NCBI GenBank assembly: GCA_020435885.1
Contig: JAGQYU010000026.1
Location: 1-5,630, forward strand
From: Flavobacteriaceae bacterium
Lineage (GTDB): Bacteria > Bacteroidota > Bacteroidia > Flavobacteriales > Flavobacteriaceae
Direction: 5' to 3'
DNA: 5,630 nucleotides
Numbering within the stretch: position 1 is the first letter of the stretch; each line of letters begins with the position of its first letter. Both the position numbers and the translations under genes were made by a program. Shown here piece after piece: positions 1-5,630 of the stretch. Below the pieces are notes generated by a model. The model did no database searches. It was given only the letters and a program-made list of their open reading frames with translations, and had not been told where the DNA came from.

Positions 1-37
1 AACGAGTATAAAAATAATTAATTAGCCTAGCTTTTGC

Positions 38-1414
38 CTATATTTTTTCAAATTTTACAGTAAAATGGCGCATTATAGGAGCTTCATCAATAATTCTATA
101 ACCTGATTTTGCTTCATGGCGTGTGTCATAAATATTTTTCAGTGCTACAGCAATATAATCCATGTGATTTTGAGAATAGGTTCTTCTTGGTATTGCCAGT
201 CGTACTAATTCCAGTTCTGGGTAGCGATTCTTTCTTGTAAAAGGATCTCTATCAGCCAATACAGTACCGATTTCCACACTTCGTATTCCTCCAACAATAT
301 AAAGTTCTATGGCCAATGCTTGAGCTCTGTATTCGTCTCTTGGAATGGTGGGTACAAATTTATTGGCATCAATAAAAATAGCATGTCCGCCATAAGGTTG
401 TAGCACAGGCACTCCAAAATCGGTAAGTCTTTTCCCTAAATATGCTACTTGTTCGATACGGCTTTCCAGATAATCAAATTCAGTCGATTCATCCAACCCA
501 ACAGCTAGTGCAGCCATATCCCTGCCATTCATACCTCCGTATGTTATAAAACCCTCATACATAATATTATAGACGGTGGCTTCTTTGTAAATTTCTTCAT
601 CATTTAAGGCAATAAAACCTCCCATGTTTACCAATCCGTCTTTTTTAGCACTCATGGTCATTCCATCTCCATAAGAAAAGAATTCTTTGGCAATTTCTTT
701 AATGGTCTTGTTTTCATAACCTTTTTCTCTTGTTTTAATGAAATAGGCATTTTCAGCAAATCTGGCGGCATCAAAAATTAAAGAGATACCATATTCTTTA
801 CACAAATTTGAAACCGCTTTTATATTTTCCATAGATGCAGGTTGCCCTCCGGAAGTATTACAGGTAATAGTAAAAATGACAAAAGGTATCTTTTCTTTAG
901 GATGTTCTTTAAAGACTTTTTCAAGTTTATGGATATCAATATTTCCTTTAAAAGGATGCAGGAGAGAAGTATCTGTTGCTTCATCAATAGAGCAGTCTAT
1001 TGCCTTTGCTTTTCTAAATTCTATGTGACCTTTGGTAGTGTCGAAATGTGAATTTCCGGGTACTACATCGCCTTCTTTTACTTTAACGGAGAATAATACA
1101 TTTTCAGCTGCCCTGCCTTGGTGTGTTGGTAAAAAATACTTGTATCCTGTAATTTTTTGTACTACTTCCTTAAGTTTTAAAAATGATGTTGAACCCGCGT
1201 AACTTTCATCACCGGTCATCATAGCAGCCCATTGGCTATCACTCATAGCGCCTGTGCCTGAGTCTGTTAACAGATCAATAAATACTTTGTCTGATGATAG
1301 GTTAAAAAGGTTATAATGAGCTTCTTTTATCCATTTTTTACGTTGTTCTTCGGTTGATCTTTTAATGGATTCGATCATTTTATATTTATAGGGTTCAGCA
1401 TAGGGTAATTTCAT
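38..1414 (-). CDS. tnaA: Tryptophanase (tryptophan indole-lyase)
   Basis: This is a complete 458-residue PLP-dependent beta-eliminating lyase of the tryptophanase/tyrosine phenol-lyase family, close to the usual length of 455-475. It would split L-tryptophan into indole, pyruvate and ammonia in the cytoplasm. Visible motifs are FIDLLTDSGTGAMSD (45-59), GDESYAGS with PLP-contacting Tyr72 (68-75), THQGR with Arg101 (97-101), Asn186 before SGGQP, FDAARFAENAYF with Asp215 (214-225), and MSAKKDG with Schiff-base Lys258. By alignment from memory with Citrobacter tyrosine phenol-lyase, the three specificity positions Thr124, Arg381 and Phe448 are Asp125, Ile382 and His450 here. These are the tryptophanase residues. 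The start fits the family, since an EP(F/Y) motif follows within a few residues. No Shine-Dalgarno sequence is seen (ATTCATTAAG before ATG). The gene has its own promoter and a long structured leader. No permease gene lies beside it within the window. Confidence 0.95.
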   Translation of the reverse strand: MKLPYAEPYKYKMIESIKRSTEEQRKKWIKEAHYNLFNLSSDKVFIDLLTDSGTGAMSDSQWAAMMTGDESYAGSTSFLKLKEVVQKITGYKYFLPTHQGRAAENVLFSVKVKEGDVVPGNSHFDTTKGHIEFRKAKAIDCSIDEATDTSLLHPFKGNIDIHKLEKVFKEHPKEKIPFVIFTITCNTSGGQPASMENIKAVSNLCKEYGISLIFDAARFAENAYFIKTREKGYENKTIKEIAKEFFSYGDGMTMSAKKDGLVNMGGFIALNDEEIYKEATVYNIMYEGFITYGGMNGRDMAALAVGLDESTEFDYLESRIEQVAYLGKRLTDFGVPVLQPYGGHAIFIDANKFVPTIPRDEYRAQALAIELYIVGGIRSVEIGTVLADRDPFTRKNRYPELELVRLAIPRRTYSQNHMDYIAVALKNIYDTRHEAKSGYRIIDEAPIMRHFTVKFEKI

Positions 1415-1460
1415 CTTAATGAATTTAAAAATTAATAAAAAGGGTAGGGTAATGAATAGT

Positions 1461-1485
1461 AAAAAAACACTCTGTTTTACAGAGT
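1461..1485 (-). terminator. Intrinsic terminator in the tnaA leader (candidate attenuator)
   Basis: On the minus strand, ACTCTG and CAGAGT form a perfect 6-bp stem around a 5-base TAAAA loop, followed by G and seven T. This is a normal intrinsic-terminator layout, and it has a T-run only in the minus direction. It lies downstream of the tnaA promoter and 46 bases upstream of the tnaA start. It would therefore cut off tnaA transcripts unless it is relieved. The loop contains the TAA stop codon of the 31-codon leader frame, so a ribosome ending there would cover the stem. The stem is short, so partial read-through is plausible. Confidence 0.6.
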
Positions 1486-1572
1486 TTCAGGAAATAAATT
1501 GTCAGGCCGTTTTACCAATAAACGAACATTTTTGCAGATAAGATCGAATACTAAACATTTAGTTGTTTCCAT
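1477..1572 (-). CDS. Putative 31-residue leader peptide upstream of tnaA
   Basis: This short frame runs from ATG at 1572-1570 to TAA at 1479-1477, starting about 27 bases after the predicted transcription start. The peptide begins METTKCLVFD and ends in RPDNLFPETL. It has no tryptophan and does not show the W/D/P pattern of E. coli TnaC, so I do not call it TnaC. An open run of this length in AT-rich DNA is only moderately unlikely by chance. The argument for it is position: it fills the leader, and its stop codon sits exactly in the loop of the terminator hairpin. Its ATG lies in a small hairpin stem. Overlapping alternatives are an 18-residue frame (1558-1502), an 8-residue frame (1585-1559) and a 5-residue frame MFVYW (1529-1512). 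Coding status is an inference. Confidence 0.35.
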   Translation of the reverse strand: METTKCLVFDLICKNVRLLVKRPDNLFPETL

Positions 1573-1583
1573 GATATGGATAC
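1550..1583 (-). repeat. Two adjacent small inverted repeats at the leader ORF start
   Basis: On the minus strand, TCCAT-ATC-ATGGA (1580-1568) forms a 5-bp stem, extended by GT/AC beyond one mismatch to 1583-1565. The ATG of the 31-codon leader frame lies in its 3' arm. Directly after it comes ACTAAATGTTTAGT (1563-1550), a near-perfect palindrome with 6-base arms. Both could be RNA hairpins that slow leader translation, or operator half-sites just downstream of the promoter. Which of these applies cannot be decided from sequence. Confidence 0.35.
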
Positions 1584-1604
1584 ATGTAAAAGGATTGTGA
1601 GGTA

Positions 1605-1637
1605 CAAATTTAGCAGGAATAAAAAAATAAAACAAAA
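1605..1637 (-). promoter_or_regulatory. tnaA promoter, Bacteroidota consensus
   Basis: The minus strand reads TTTTG (1637-1633), then 20 bases, then TAAATTTG (1612-1605). This is a perfect match to the TTG / TAnnTTTG promoter described in Flavobacterium and Bacteroides, with spacing inside the usual 17-23 range. Transcription would start near 1600-1597, giving a leader of about 185 nt before tnaA. The -33 element lies inside the 3' arm of the upstream operon's terminator. Confidence 0.65.
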
Positions 1638-1659
1638 TTTATATAAACTTTGTTTTATT
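1621..1659 (-). terminator. Intrinsic terminator of the OMP-DUF1800-DUF1501 operon
   Basis: The minus-strand transcript can fold an 11-bp perfect stem (AATAAAACAAA with TTTGTTTTATT), then a G-U pair, then 3 more base pairs, closed by a 4-base loop. A run of T reaching 1621 follows. The G-U pair works only in the minus transcript; in the plus direction it would be an A-C mismatch, and no T-run follows there. The structure lies 83 bases after the DUF1501 stop codon. The stem is nearly all A-U, as expected in low-GC Bacteroidota. Confidence 0.75.
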
Positions 1660-1742
1660 GTCTAATAAAGTAATCTTTACTCAAGAATACTTAATTCAAA
1701 ATGATTGATTATGAATAATTTAATTCACTATGATAGAATGTA

Positions 1743-3344
1743 TTAACTTTCAATAATAATTTTTTTGCTGTATTTTTTATTGCCTTTTTTAATACTATAA
1801 ATATAGATGCCAGATGCTAAATGAGGCCACTTTTCAGAAACACTGATATCATGTTGCCCTGCATCCAGATTGCCTTCAAACAATATGCCCGTTCGTTGCC
1901 CCAGAATGTTGTAAAGTGCTATTTCGTAGGAGTCTCCTTCGTTGCTGCTAATTCTAATAGCTACATTTTCTTCATCGTAAATAGCAGTATGTTGGAACTT
2001 CTCTCTGATGATACATTCAATGCTAGATACAGAACTGTTGCAATCGAATCCTATATCCAACGTTGTATACGTTCTGGGTAAGGATTGATTTATAATACTT
2101 TGATTGATACACAGCCATTGCTCCATTACTGTACCATAGACATTTATAAAATCTTGTGTGTGTTGCAGATTGCCACCTCTGGTTAAATTTGTTAAACTTG
2201 GATGTTCACCTACAAAACCGCTACCATTCAATGATGGCCCAAAAAGCAACATAGGCGCCGCTGTTCCATGGTCTGTACCGTTTGATCCATTTTCTTTTAC
2301 CCTTCTGCCAAATTCAGAAATGGTCATAGTTAATACATCACTATCTCTTTCTTCAGGTACAAGATCTTTATAAAAGGCATTAAGAGCTTGAGATAAGTTT
2401 GTTAATAATTCCTGATGTCTTTCAGGTTGGTTAGCATGCGTATCAAAACCATTTAAATTAACCATATATACCGAGGTGTTCATTCTGGCTTTAATGGTTT
2501 TAGAAATAATGGCTAAAGCTCTACCTAACTGTGTATCAGGAAACTCCACCGTATTAACTTGAGTGCTGGCAGCCTCTTGTATAACTCCTGAATATTTTAA
2601 TGTAGCATTCAGTATGCCTCGTACATATCTTAATTGTGAGCCTCTGGTACAATCAGGCACATCTGCAACATCATATAAGTTACCATTGGAAACTATTCTT
2701 TCCAACTGTTGTGTATTAGCCAATGTAAAAGCAAAATTACTTTCTGTGCCTTTAAAAATAATGTCGCCAATACCACCAATCTGTACAGCCGGAGGTGCTT
2801 CAGGTAAATTTAACAGATAGTCAGGATAAATATTTTCAAAATAGTTGCCATAAATTCCTGTATCAATTAACTCATCATCAGTACCTTTAGAGATGTTATC
2901 AGTACCTGTAAAATGTGACAAGTTCTGGTTTTGGTATCCGGTTCCGTGTACAATGCGCATACTACCACATTCCCAAAACGGTTCAAGATATTCTTGTACA
3001 TAATTTGGCATTCCAAAATCATTGGAAAGCCTATAAAGATTAGTTAATTCATGTTTTATGGTAGGTCTTGCATTTGCATAGTTATCATAATCATAAATAG
3101 GAACAATAGTATTTAAACCATCATTTCCGCCTTGCAATCGTATAATAAGCAATACTCTACCTGATTCTGCACTAGCTAATGCTGATGTTAGCGGGGTTGG
3201 CTGACCATAAGCCATTGGGATACCATTTATCATCAATGTTGCTCCCAGACCTCCAAGCCCCAGTGTTTGCATAAAGGAACGTCTGTTCCAATTTTGATGG
3301 TCTTCTGTATTACAATTTAGATGATCTTTATGTATAATGCACAT
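1743..3344 (-). CDS. DUF1501 family exported protein with T9SS type A sorting tail
   Basis: This is a complete 533-residue DUF1501 protein. Residues 18-47 form a twin-arginine-like signal: NRRSFMQ, a glycine-rich hydrophobic stretch and a possible cleavage after MAYG. The DUF1501 domain spans about 63-430, with QGGNDGLN (71-78), HFTGTDN (144-150), GFDTHANQ (299-306), SEFGRR (343-348) and GTDHGTA (356-362). To my knowledge Pfam groups this family with alkaline-phosphatase-like folds, but no reaction can be assigned. Residues about 459-533 are a T9SS C-terminal sorting domain, with LYNILGQ (477-483), LASGIYIYSI (509-518) and a basic end KKYSKKIIIES. The protein is therefore predicted to reach the outer surface or be released. 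A Cys/His-containing stretch (C2, H5, H8, C11, H16) precedes the twin arginine. It lies 6 bases after the DUF1800 gene and is probably co-translated with it. Confidence 0.92.
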   Translation of the reverse strand: MCIIHKDHLNCNTEDHQNWNRRSFMQTLGLGGLGATLMINGIPMAYGQPTPLTSALASAESGRVLLIIRLQGGNDGLNTIVPIYDYDNYANARPTIKHELTNLYRLSNDFGMPNYVQEYLEPFWECGSMRIVHGTGYQNQNLSHFTGTDNISKGTDDELIDTGIYGNYFENIYPDYLLNLPEAPPAVQIGGIGDIIFKGTESNFAFTLANTQQLERIVSNGNLYDVADVPDCTRGSQLRYVRGILNATLKYSGVIQEAASTQVNTVEFPDTQLGRALAIISKTIKARMNTSVYMVNLNGFDTHANQPERHQELLTNLSQALNAFYKDLVPEERDSDVLTMTISEFGRRVKENGSNGTDHGTAAPMLLFGPSLNGSGFVGEHPSLTNLTRGGNLQHTQDFINVYGTVMEQWLCINQSIINQSLPRTYTTLDIGFDCNSSVSSIECIIREKFQHTAIYDEENVAIRISSNEGDSYEIALYNILGQRTGILFEGNLDAGQHDISVSEKWPHLASGIYIYSIKKGNKKYSKKIIIES

Positions 3345-3350
3345 GGTTTC

Positions 3351-4841
3351 TTATTTAAGTTGATAATCAGGGAGAGCTACTATATATTCAATGAGGTCGC
3401 GTACTTGCAGAGGTACTGCAGAAAAGCTCAATGACCAGATATTTTGCTCAAAATAGTTGGAAGGAACCCTACTTTTAAAAACATCAATACCGGTTTCATA
3501 ATCAGCCTCGGTGTAAGGTATTTCTGTCATTAAAGCCTCAAAAATGGCTTGGCACACTACTTCTGGATCATTACTGTTATTTGACAGTTCAATGGCAAAT
3601 ACTCTAAACTGCTCTTCATCTCTTTCCCATGCCCAACGTAGCACATCCTCGCTTAAATAAGCATATCTAAAAGTGATAGTACCAGAGTTTAACCAATCTC
3701 TATCACCATCCCATCCTGCAACCGTAGGCGGATTGAGTATCTGTTGATCAAAAACAGAGGCCATATTTTTGATAGATTCTTTATTCATGTCGTAATTATC
3801 AAAATCAAAACCTGTTGTAGTCATAAACTGTACAATAAGGTCTAATGGACTCTTAATAATAACATGCATGGCATTGGCATCAAAAAAATGCTCACTTTTA
3901 AGTAAAGTTCTAAATACGGGAGCTAGTTCAAAATTGTTTGCTATAAAAATATCAGCCAATGGATTGATGATCAGTAATTTAATTTCATCATCAACTTCAG
4001 GACTTACAAAGTCTTTATAAATCCTTTCACAAATGTAGCGTGCAAGTAATTGCGTTCTTTGTTGGAATAGAATATCGATAACATCATCGTAATTCCAATT
4101 GCCTGTTTGGCCGAAAATGGTTTTATTTTCAGCATCAAAATTTTCCTCATTGAATATAATTCTGGAATTTTCGCCATTGGTATATTCATTATATCCTGTA
4201 AGGGCCCTTGCAGTATTTATAATATCATCTTCGGTATATCCGTTGCCTTCGCCAAGGGTAAATAGCTCGTACAATTCTCTGGCATAGTTTTCATTGGGAT
4301 GCCCTACAATATTTTCAAAACCATTTAAATATTTTAACATGGCTTCATCCAAACCTATTTCACTGATAAATGTTTTAAAATTGCCTAAGCAATTTTTTTG
4401 TAATGCCAGAAAATACCTGAAAGCATAGCCTGCAAAGCCATAATCACTAAAACCGGTAACGATAATGTTATGCCAAAAAAGTGTTAATCTGCCCCGTATT
4501 CCATTATCCAGTAATTCTTTAATAAATGTATATTGGGCTTCCTCAAAAAAGGCATAATTTTCATCTTCCCCATAGGTAAATCCGTTGGCAGCATAGTCAT
4601 CTGGATCTAACATAGCCCAAGCCGGTGGAGTAGTGGGAGCCATAGCAATTGTTGCATCAATAAGCTCATCTATATAAGTGCTTGGTGTTTTGCTAAGCGC
4701 ATTGGCAATATCAGAAGATACAATACCAAACCCTAACCGATTATGTAAATGCCTTACCTTAACGGAATCCCAAGGGTTATTGGCATCAGGGACGTAGACA
4801 GTTAGAGGTGAGGTATTACATGATAAGAAGTTTATAGTCAT
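3351..4841 (-). CDS. DUF1800 family protein
   Basis: This is a complete 496-residue DUF1800 protein. Family motifs appear in order: HLHNRLGFG (31-39), LFWHN (121-125), NENYARELYELFTLGEG (183-199), IINTARALTGY (207-217) and PPTVAGWDGDRDWL (371-384). DUF1800 proteins are commonly encoded directly before a DUF1501 partner, as here, and the two probably act together. The function is unknown. No convincing signal peptide is present; FLSC at 5-8 is only superficially lipobox-like. The ATG at 4841 is the only reasonable start. The frame stays open upstream to a TAG at 4914-4916, but that stretch has no ATG, GTG or TTG. The gene follows the beta-barrel gene by 26 bases. How the protein would meet an exported partner is unclear from the sequence. 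Confidence 0.92.
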   Translation of the reverse strand: MTINFLSCNTSPLTVYVPDANNPWDSVKVRHLHNRLGFGIVSSDIANALSKTPSTYIDELIDATIAMAPTTPPAWAMLDPDDYAANGFTYGEDENYAFFEEAQYTFIKELLDNGIRGRLTLFWHNIIVTGFSDYGFAGYAFRYFLALQKNCLGNFKTFISEIGLDEAMLKYLNGFENIVGHPNENYARELYELFTLGEGNGYTEDDIINTARALTGYNEYTNGENSRIIFNEENFDAENKTIFGQTGNWNYDDVIDILFQQRTQLLARYICERIYKDFVSPEVDDEIKLLIINPLADIFIANNFELAPVFRTLLKSEHFFDANAMHVIIKSPLDLIVQFMTTTGFDFDNYDMNKESIKNMASVFDQQILNPPTVAGWDGDRDWLNSGTITFRYAYLSEDVLRWAWERDEEQFRVFAIELSNNSNDPEVVCQAIFEALMTEIPYTEADYETGIDVFKSRVPSNYFEQNIWSLSFSAVPLQVRDLIEYIVALPDYQLK

Positions 4842-4871
4842 AGTTTTAAGGTTTAGTCTTTTTAGTTTTAA
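4841..4871 (-). repeat. 9-bp direct repeat flanking the OMP/DUF1800 junction
   Basis: On the minus strand TTAAAACTA occurs at 4871-4863 and again at 4849-4841, with 13 bases between. The first copy contains the stop codon of the beta-barrel gene. The second runs up to the A of the DUF1800 start codon. In such AT-rich DNA this may be chance. Confidence 0.3.
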
Positions 4872-5518
4872 TACACTATTTCTTTTTCTTTTAAGAAATA
4901 ATTTAGAGCAATACTAAATGTTTTATTTTTCCAATTGTAACCATCTGTGTTTGCCATGTTGCTTAAACCGTGATAATAATTTACACGGAATTTCACTCTT
5001 TTTTTGATCAATAATCCAATACTAGCATTTGCACCAAATGCCATACGTTTTATATCGGCATCTTTACCGATGTCTAAGTATATGGTTTCAGTATCATTCT
5101 TAATTGTAGCCCTGTTGTTATAGGCAATGTTAGCTCCTGCATCAACGAAAAACTGGAAATTTCTTTGGTTAAAATTTAGGTAATGACCTATGTTAAGAGG
5201 TAGTTCAATAGCATCTGAACTCCATTTTTCATTATATAGTGTTACACCGCTGACAGATTCTGCTTTGAAAGATCTACGGTTGTAGGATACACCTAATCTA
5301 ATGAACATCATATTGCTTAGATCTCGTTCATACATATAACCAACAGAAAAACCTATAGCATTTTCTGAATTGGATGAGCCATCAATATCTAGAGTTGCAG
5401 AAGTGGTATTAATGCCTATATCCAAGCCATGATAATATTGGCTGTGAACAGCAAAAGAAATTAGGAATAGGAATGCTAAAGCAATTTTATTTGGTAAGTT
5501 GATATAATTTTCCCCCAT
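4868..5518 (-). CDS. Outer-membrane beta-barrel protein (OMP_b-brl / PorT-like family)
   Basis: This 216-residue protein has a Sec signal peptide: K11, a hydrophobic core ALAFLFLISFAV (13-24) and a likely cut after VHS before Q27. Cleavage before Gln is common in Bacteroidota. The mature part alternates short amphipathic strands with turns, for example GFSVGYMYERDL (56-67), MFIRLGVSYNRRSF (71-84), the IELPLNIGHYLNF motif (104-116) seen in this family, FQFFVDAGANIAY (121-133), FGANASIGLLI (161-171), VKFRVNYYHGLSNM (175-188) and a terminal strand FSIALNYFL (201-209). This matches small 8- to 10-stranded barrels annotated as PorT-family or OMP beta-barrel proteins; the true PorT role should not be assumed. 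An in-frame TAA 9 bases upstream of the ATG fixes the start. It is first in a three-gene operon. Confidence 0.85.
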   Translation of the reverse strand: MGENYINLPNKIALAFLFLISFAVHSQYYHGLDIGINTTSATLDIDGSSNSENAIGFSVGYMYERDLSNMMFIRLGVSYNRRSFKAESVSGVTLYNEKWSSDAIELPLNIGHYLNFNQRNFQFFVDAGANIAYNNRATIKNDTETIYLDIGKDADIKRMAFGANASIGLLIKKRVKFRVNYYHGLSNMANTDGYNWKNKTFSIALNYFLKEKEIVY

Positions 5519-5630
5519 ATAATTTTTTTATAGCTTTTTTGGGGAGATACTTTTCTACAACGAACAAAAGCAGATTTTATTTCAATAACGATTGAATTTA
5601 GCCAACTTTCTATATGGAGATTTGTTATAT
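5519..5630 (-). other. Upstream region of the OMP-DUF1800-DUF1501 operon
   Basis: These 112 bases presumably carry the operon promoter, but I find no good match to TTG / TAnnTTTG. The nearest candidate, TTG then TAAAATCTG, is imperfect and is not called. No Shine-Dalgarno sequence precedes the ATG. A perfect inverted repeat (5581-5596) is the only structure seen. The window ends here, so an upstream gene or a more distant promoter cannot be excluded. Confidence 0.4.
5581..5596. repeat. Inverted repeat TTCAAT-AACG-ATTGAA
   Basis: Two perfect 6-base arms surround a 4-base spacer, 63 bases upstream of the beta-barrel gene start. It has the size of a dimeric regulator site and lies where an operator would be expected. 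It could also be a chance palindrome in AT-rich DNA. No T-run follows it on either strand, so it is unlikely to be a terminator. Confidence 0.25.

Larger units (their letters stand above)
1415..1742 (-). other. Intergenic region: terminator, promoter and tnaA leader
   Basis: This 328-base gap separates the DUF1501 gene from tnaA, both on the minus strand. In transcription order it holds an 83-base 3' trailer with a weak hairpin (TAAAG/CTTTA, 1666-1679), an intrinsic terminator (1659-1621) and a promoter (1637-1605). After these come two small hairpins (1583-1550), a 31-codon leader reading frame (1572-1477) and a second terminator hairpin with a T-run (1485-1461). The last 46 bases before the tnaA ATG are AT-rich and I see nothing specific in them. 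Nothing convincing is coded on the plus strand here. Confidence 0.7.

Noticed and set aside
1..37. Terminator after tnaA
   Set aside because: The visible 37 bases after the stop contain a TAGGC direct repeat and AT-rich sequence, but no convincing stem with a T-run. It may lie beyond the window.
842..1051. Plus-strand open frame of 69 codons inside the tryptophanase gene
   Set aside because: It is a shadow of a strongly conserved enzyme gene on the minus strand, with no recognisable protein features.
1477..1572. Homology of the leader peptide to E. coli TnaC
   Set aside because: The peptide has no Trp, does not end in Pro and does not keep the TnaC residue spacing. Only the positional logic is similar.
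1821..2820. Three plus-strand open frames (71-86 codons) inside the DUF1501 gene
   Set aside because: They overlap conserved coding sequence on the minus strand and show no family motifs of their own.
4004..4287. Short open frames on both strands inside the DUF1800 gene
   Set aside because: They overlap the conserved DUF1800 motifs in other frames and look like chance openings.
4800..4841. Lipoprotein signal at the DUF1800 N-terminus (FLSC)
   Set aside because: There is no positive n-region, the hydrophobic stretch is far too short and the residues before Cys fit a lipobox poorly.
5519..5630. Promoter for the three-gene operon
   Set aside because: The best candidate has an imperfect -7 element (TAAAATCTG against TAnnTTTG), so it is not called.
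1..5630. CRISPR arrays, tRNA or rRNA genes, insertion sequences, toxin-antitoxin or defence genes
   Set aside because: No regular repeats, RNA gene signatures, transposase motifs or terminal repeats were seen. The four large genes account for most of the window.

Overview
The window is low-GC DNA with all four confident genes on the minus strand. It most likely comes from a Bacteroidota bacterium, probably a flavobacterium-like one. Four things point there: a type IX secretion (T9SS) sorting tail on one protein, a DUF1800/DUF1501 gene pair, an outer-membrane beta-barrel of the Bacteroidota type, and a perfect match to the Bacteroidota sigma factor promoter (TTG, 20 bases, TAAATTTG). There are no clear Shine-Dalgarno sequences. 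The genus cannot be named from this sequence.

Read in the direction of transcription (high to low coordinates), the window opens with about 110 bases of upstream DNA. A compact three-gene operon follows: a small outer-membrane beta-barrel protein (5518-4868), a DUF1800 protein (4841-3351) and a DUF1501 protein with a twin-arginine-like signal and a T9SS C-terminal domain (3344-1743). The gaps are 26 and 6 bases. The operon appears to make an exported surface protein plus partner proteins. The biochemical role of the DUF1800/DUF1501 pair is not known to me. The operon ends at a strong AT-rich intrinsic terminator (1659-1621).

The 328-base gap 1415-1742 is the most interesting part. It holds that terminator, then a promoter whose -33 element lies inside the terminator stem. 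Next comes a leader of about 185 nt with a 31-codon open reading frame, whose stop codon lies in the loop of a second intrinsic-terminator hairpin (1485-1461). The start of tnaA follows 46 bases after the end of the U-run. This layout suggests tnaA is controlled by transcription attenuation coupled to leader translation. It would be analogous in logic to the E. coli tnaC system, but it uses an intrinsic terminator and a peptide that does not resemble TnaC.

The last gene (1414-38) is a complete tryptophanase (tryptophan indole-lyase). Three substrate-specificity positions match tryptophanase rather than the close relative tyrosine phenol-lyase. It would degrade tryptophan to indole, pyruvate and ammonia. 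No tryptophan permease or regulator gene is visible in the window.
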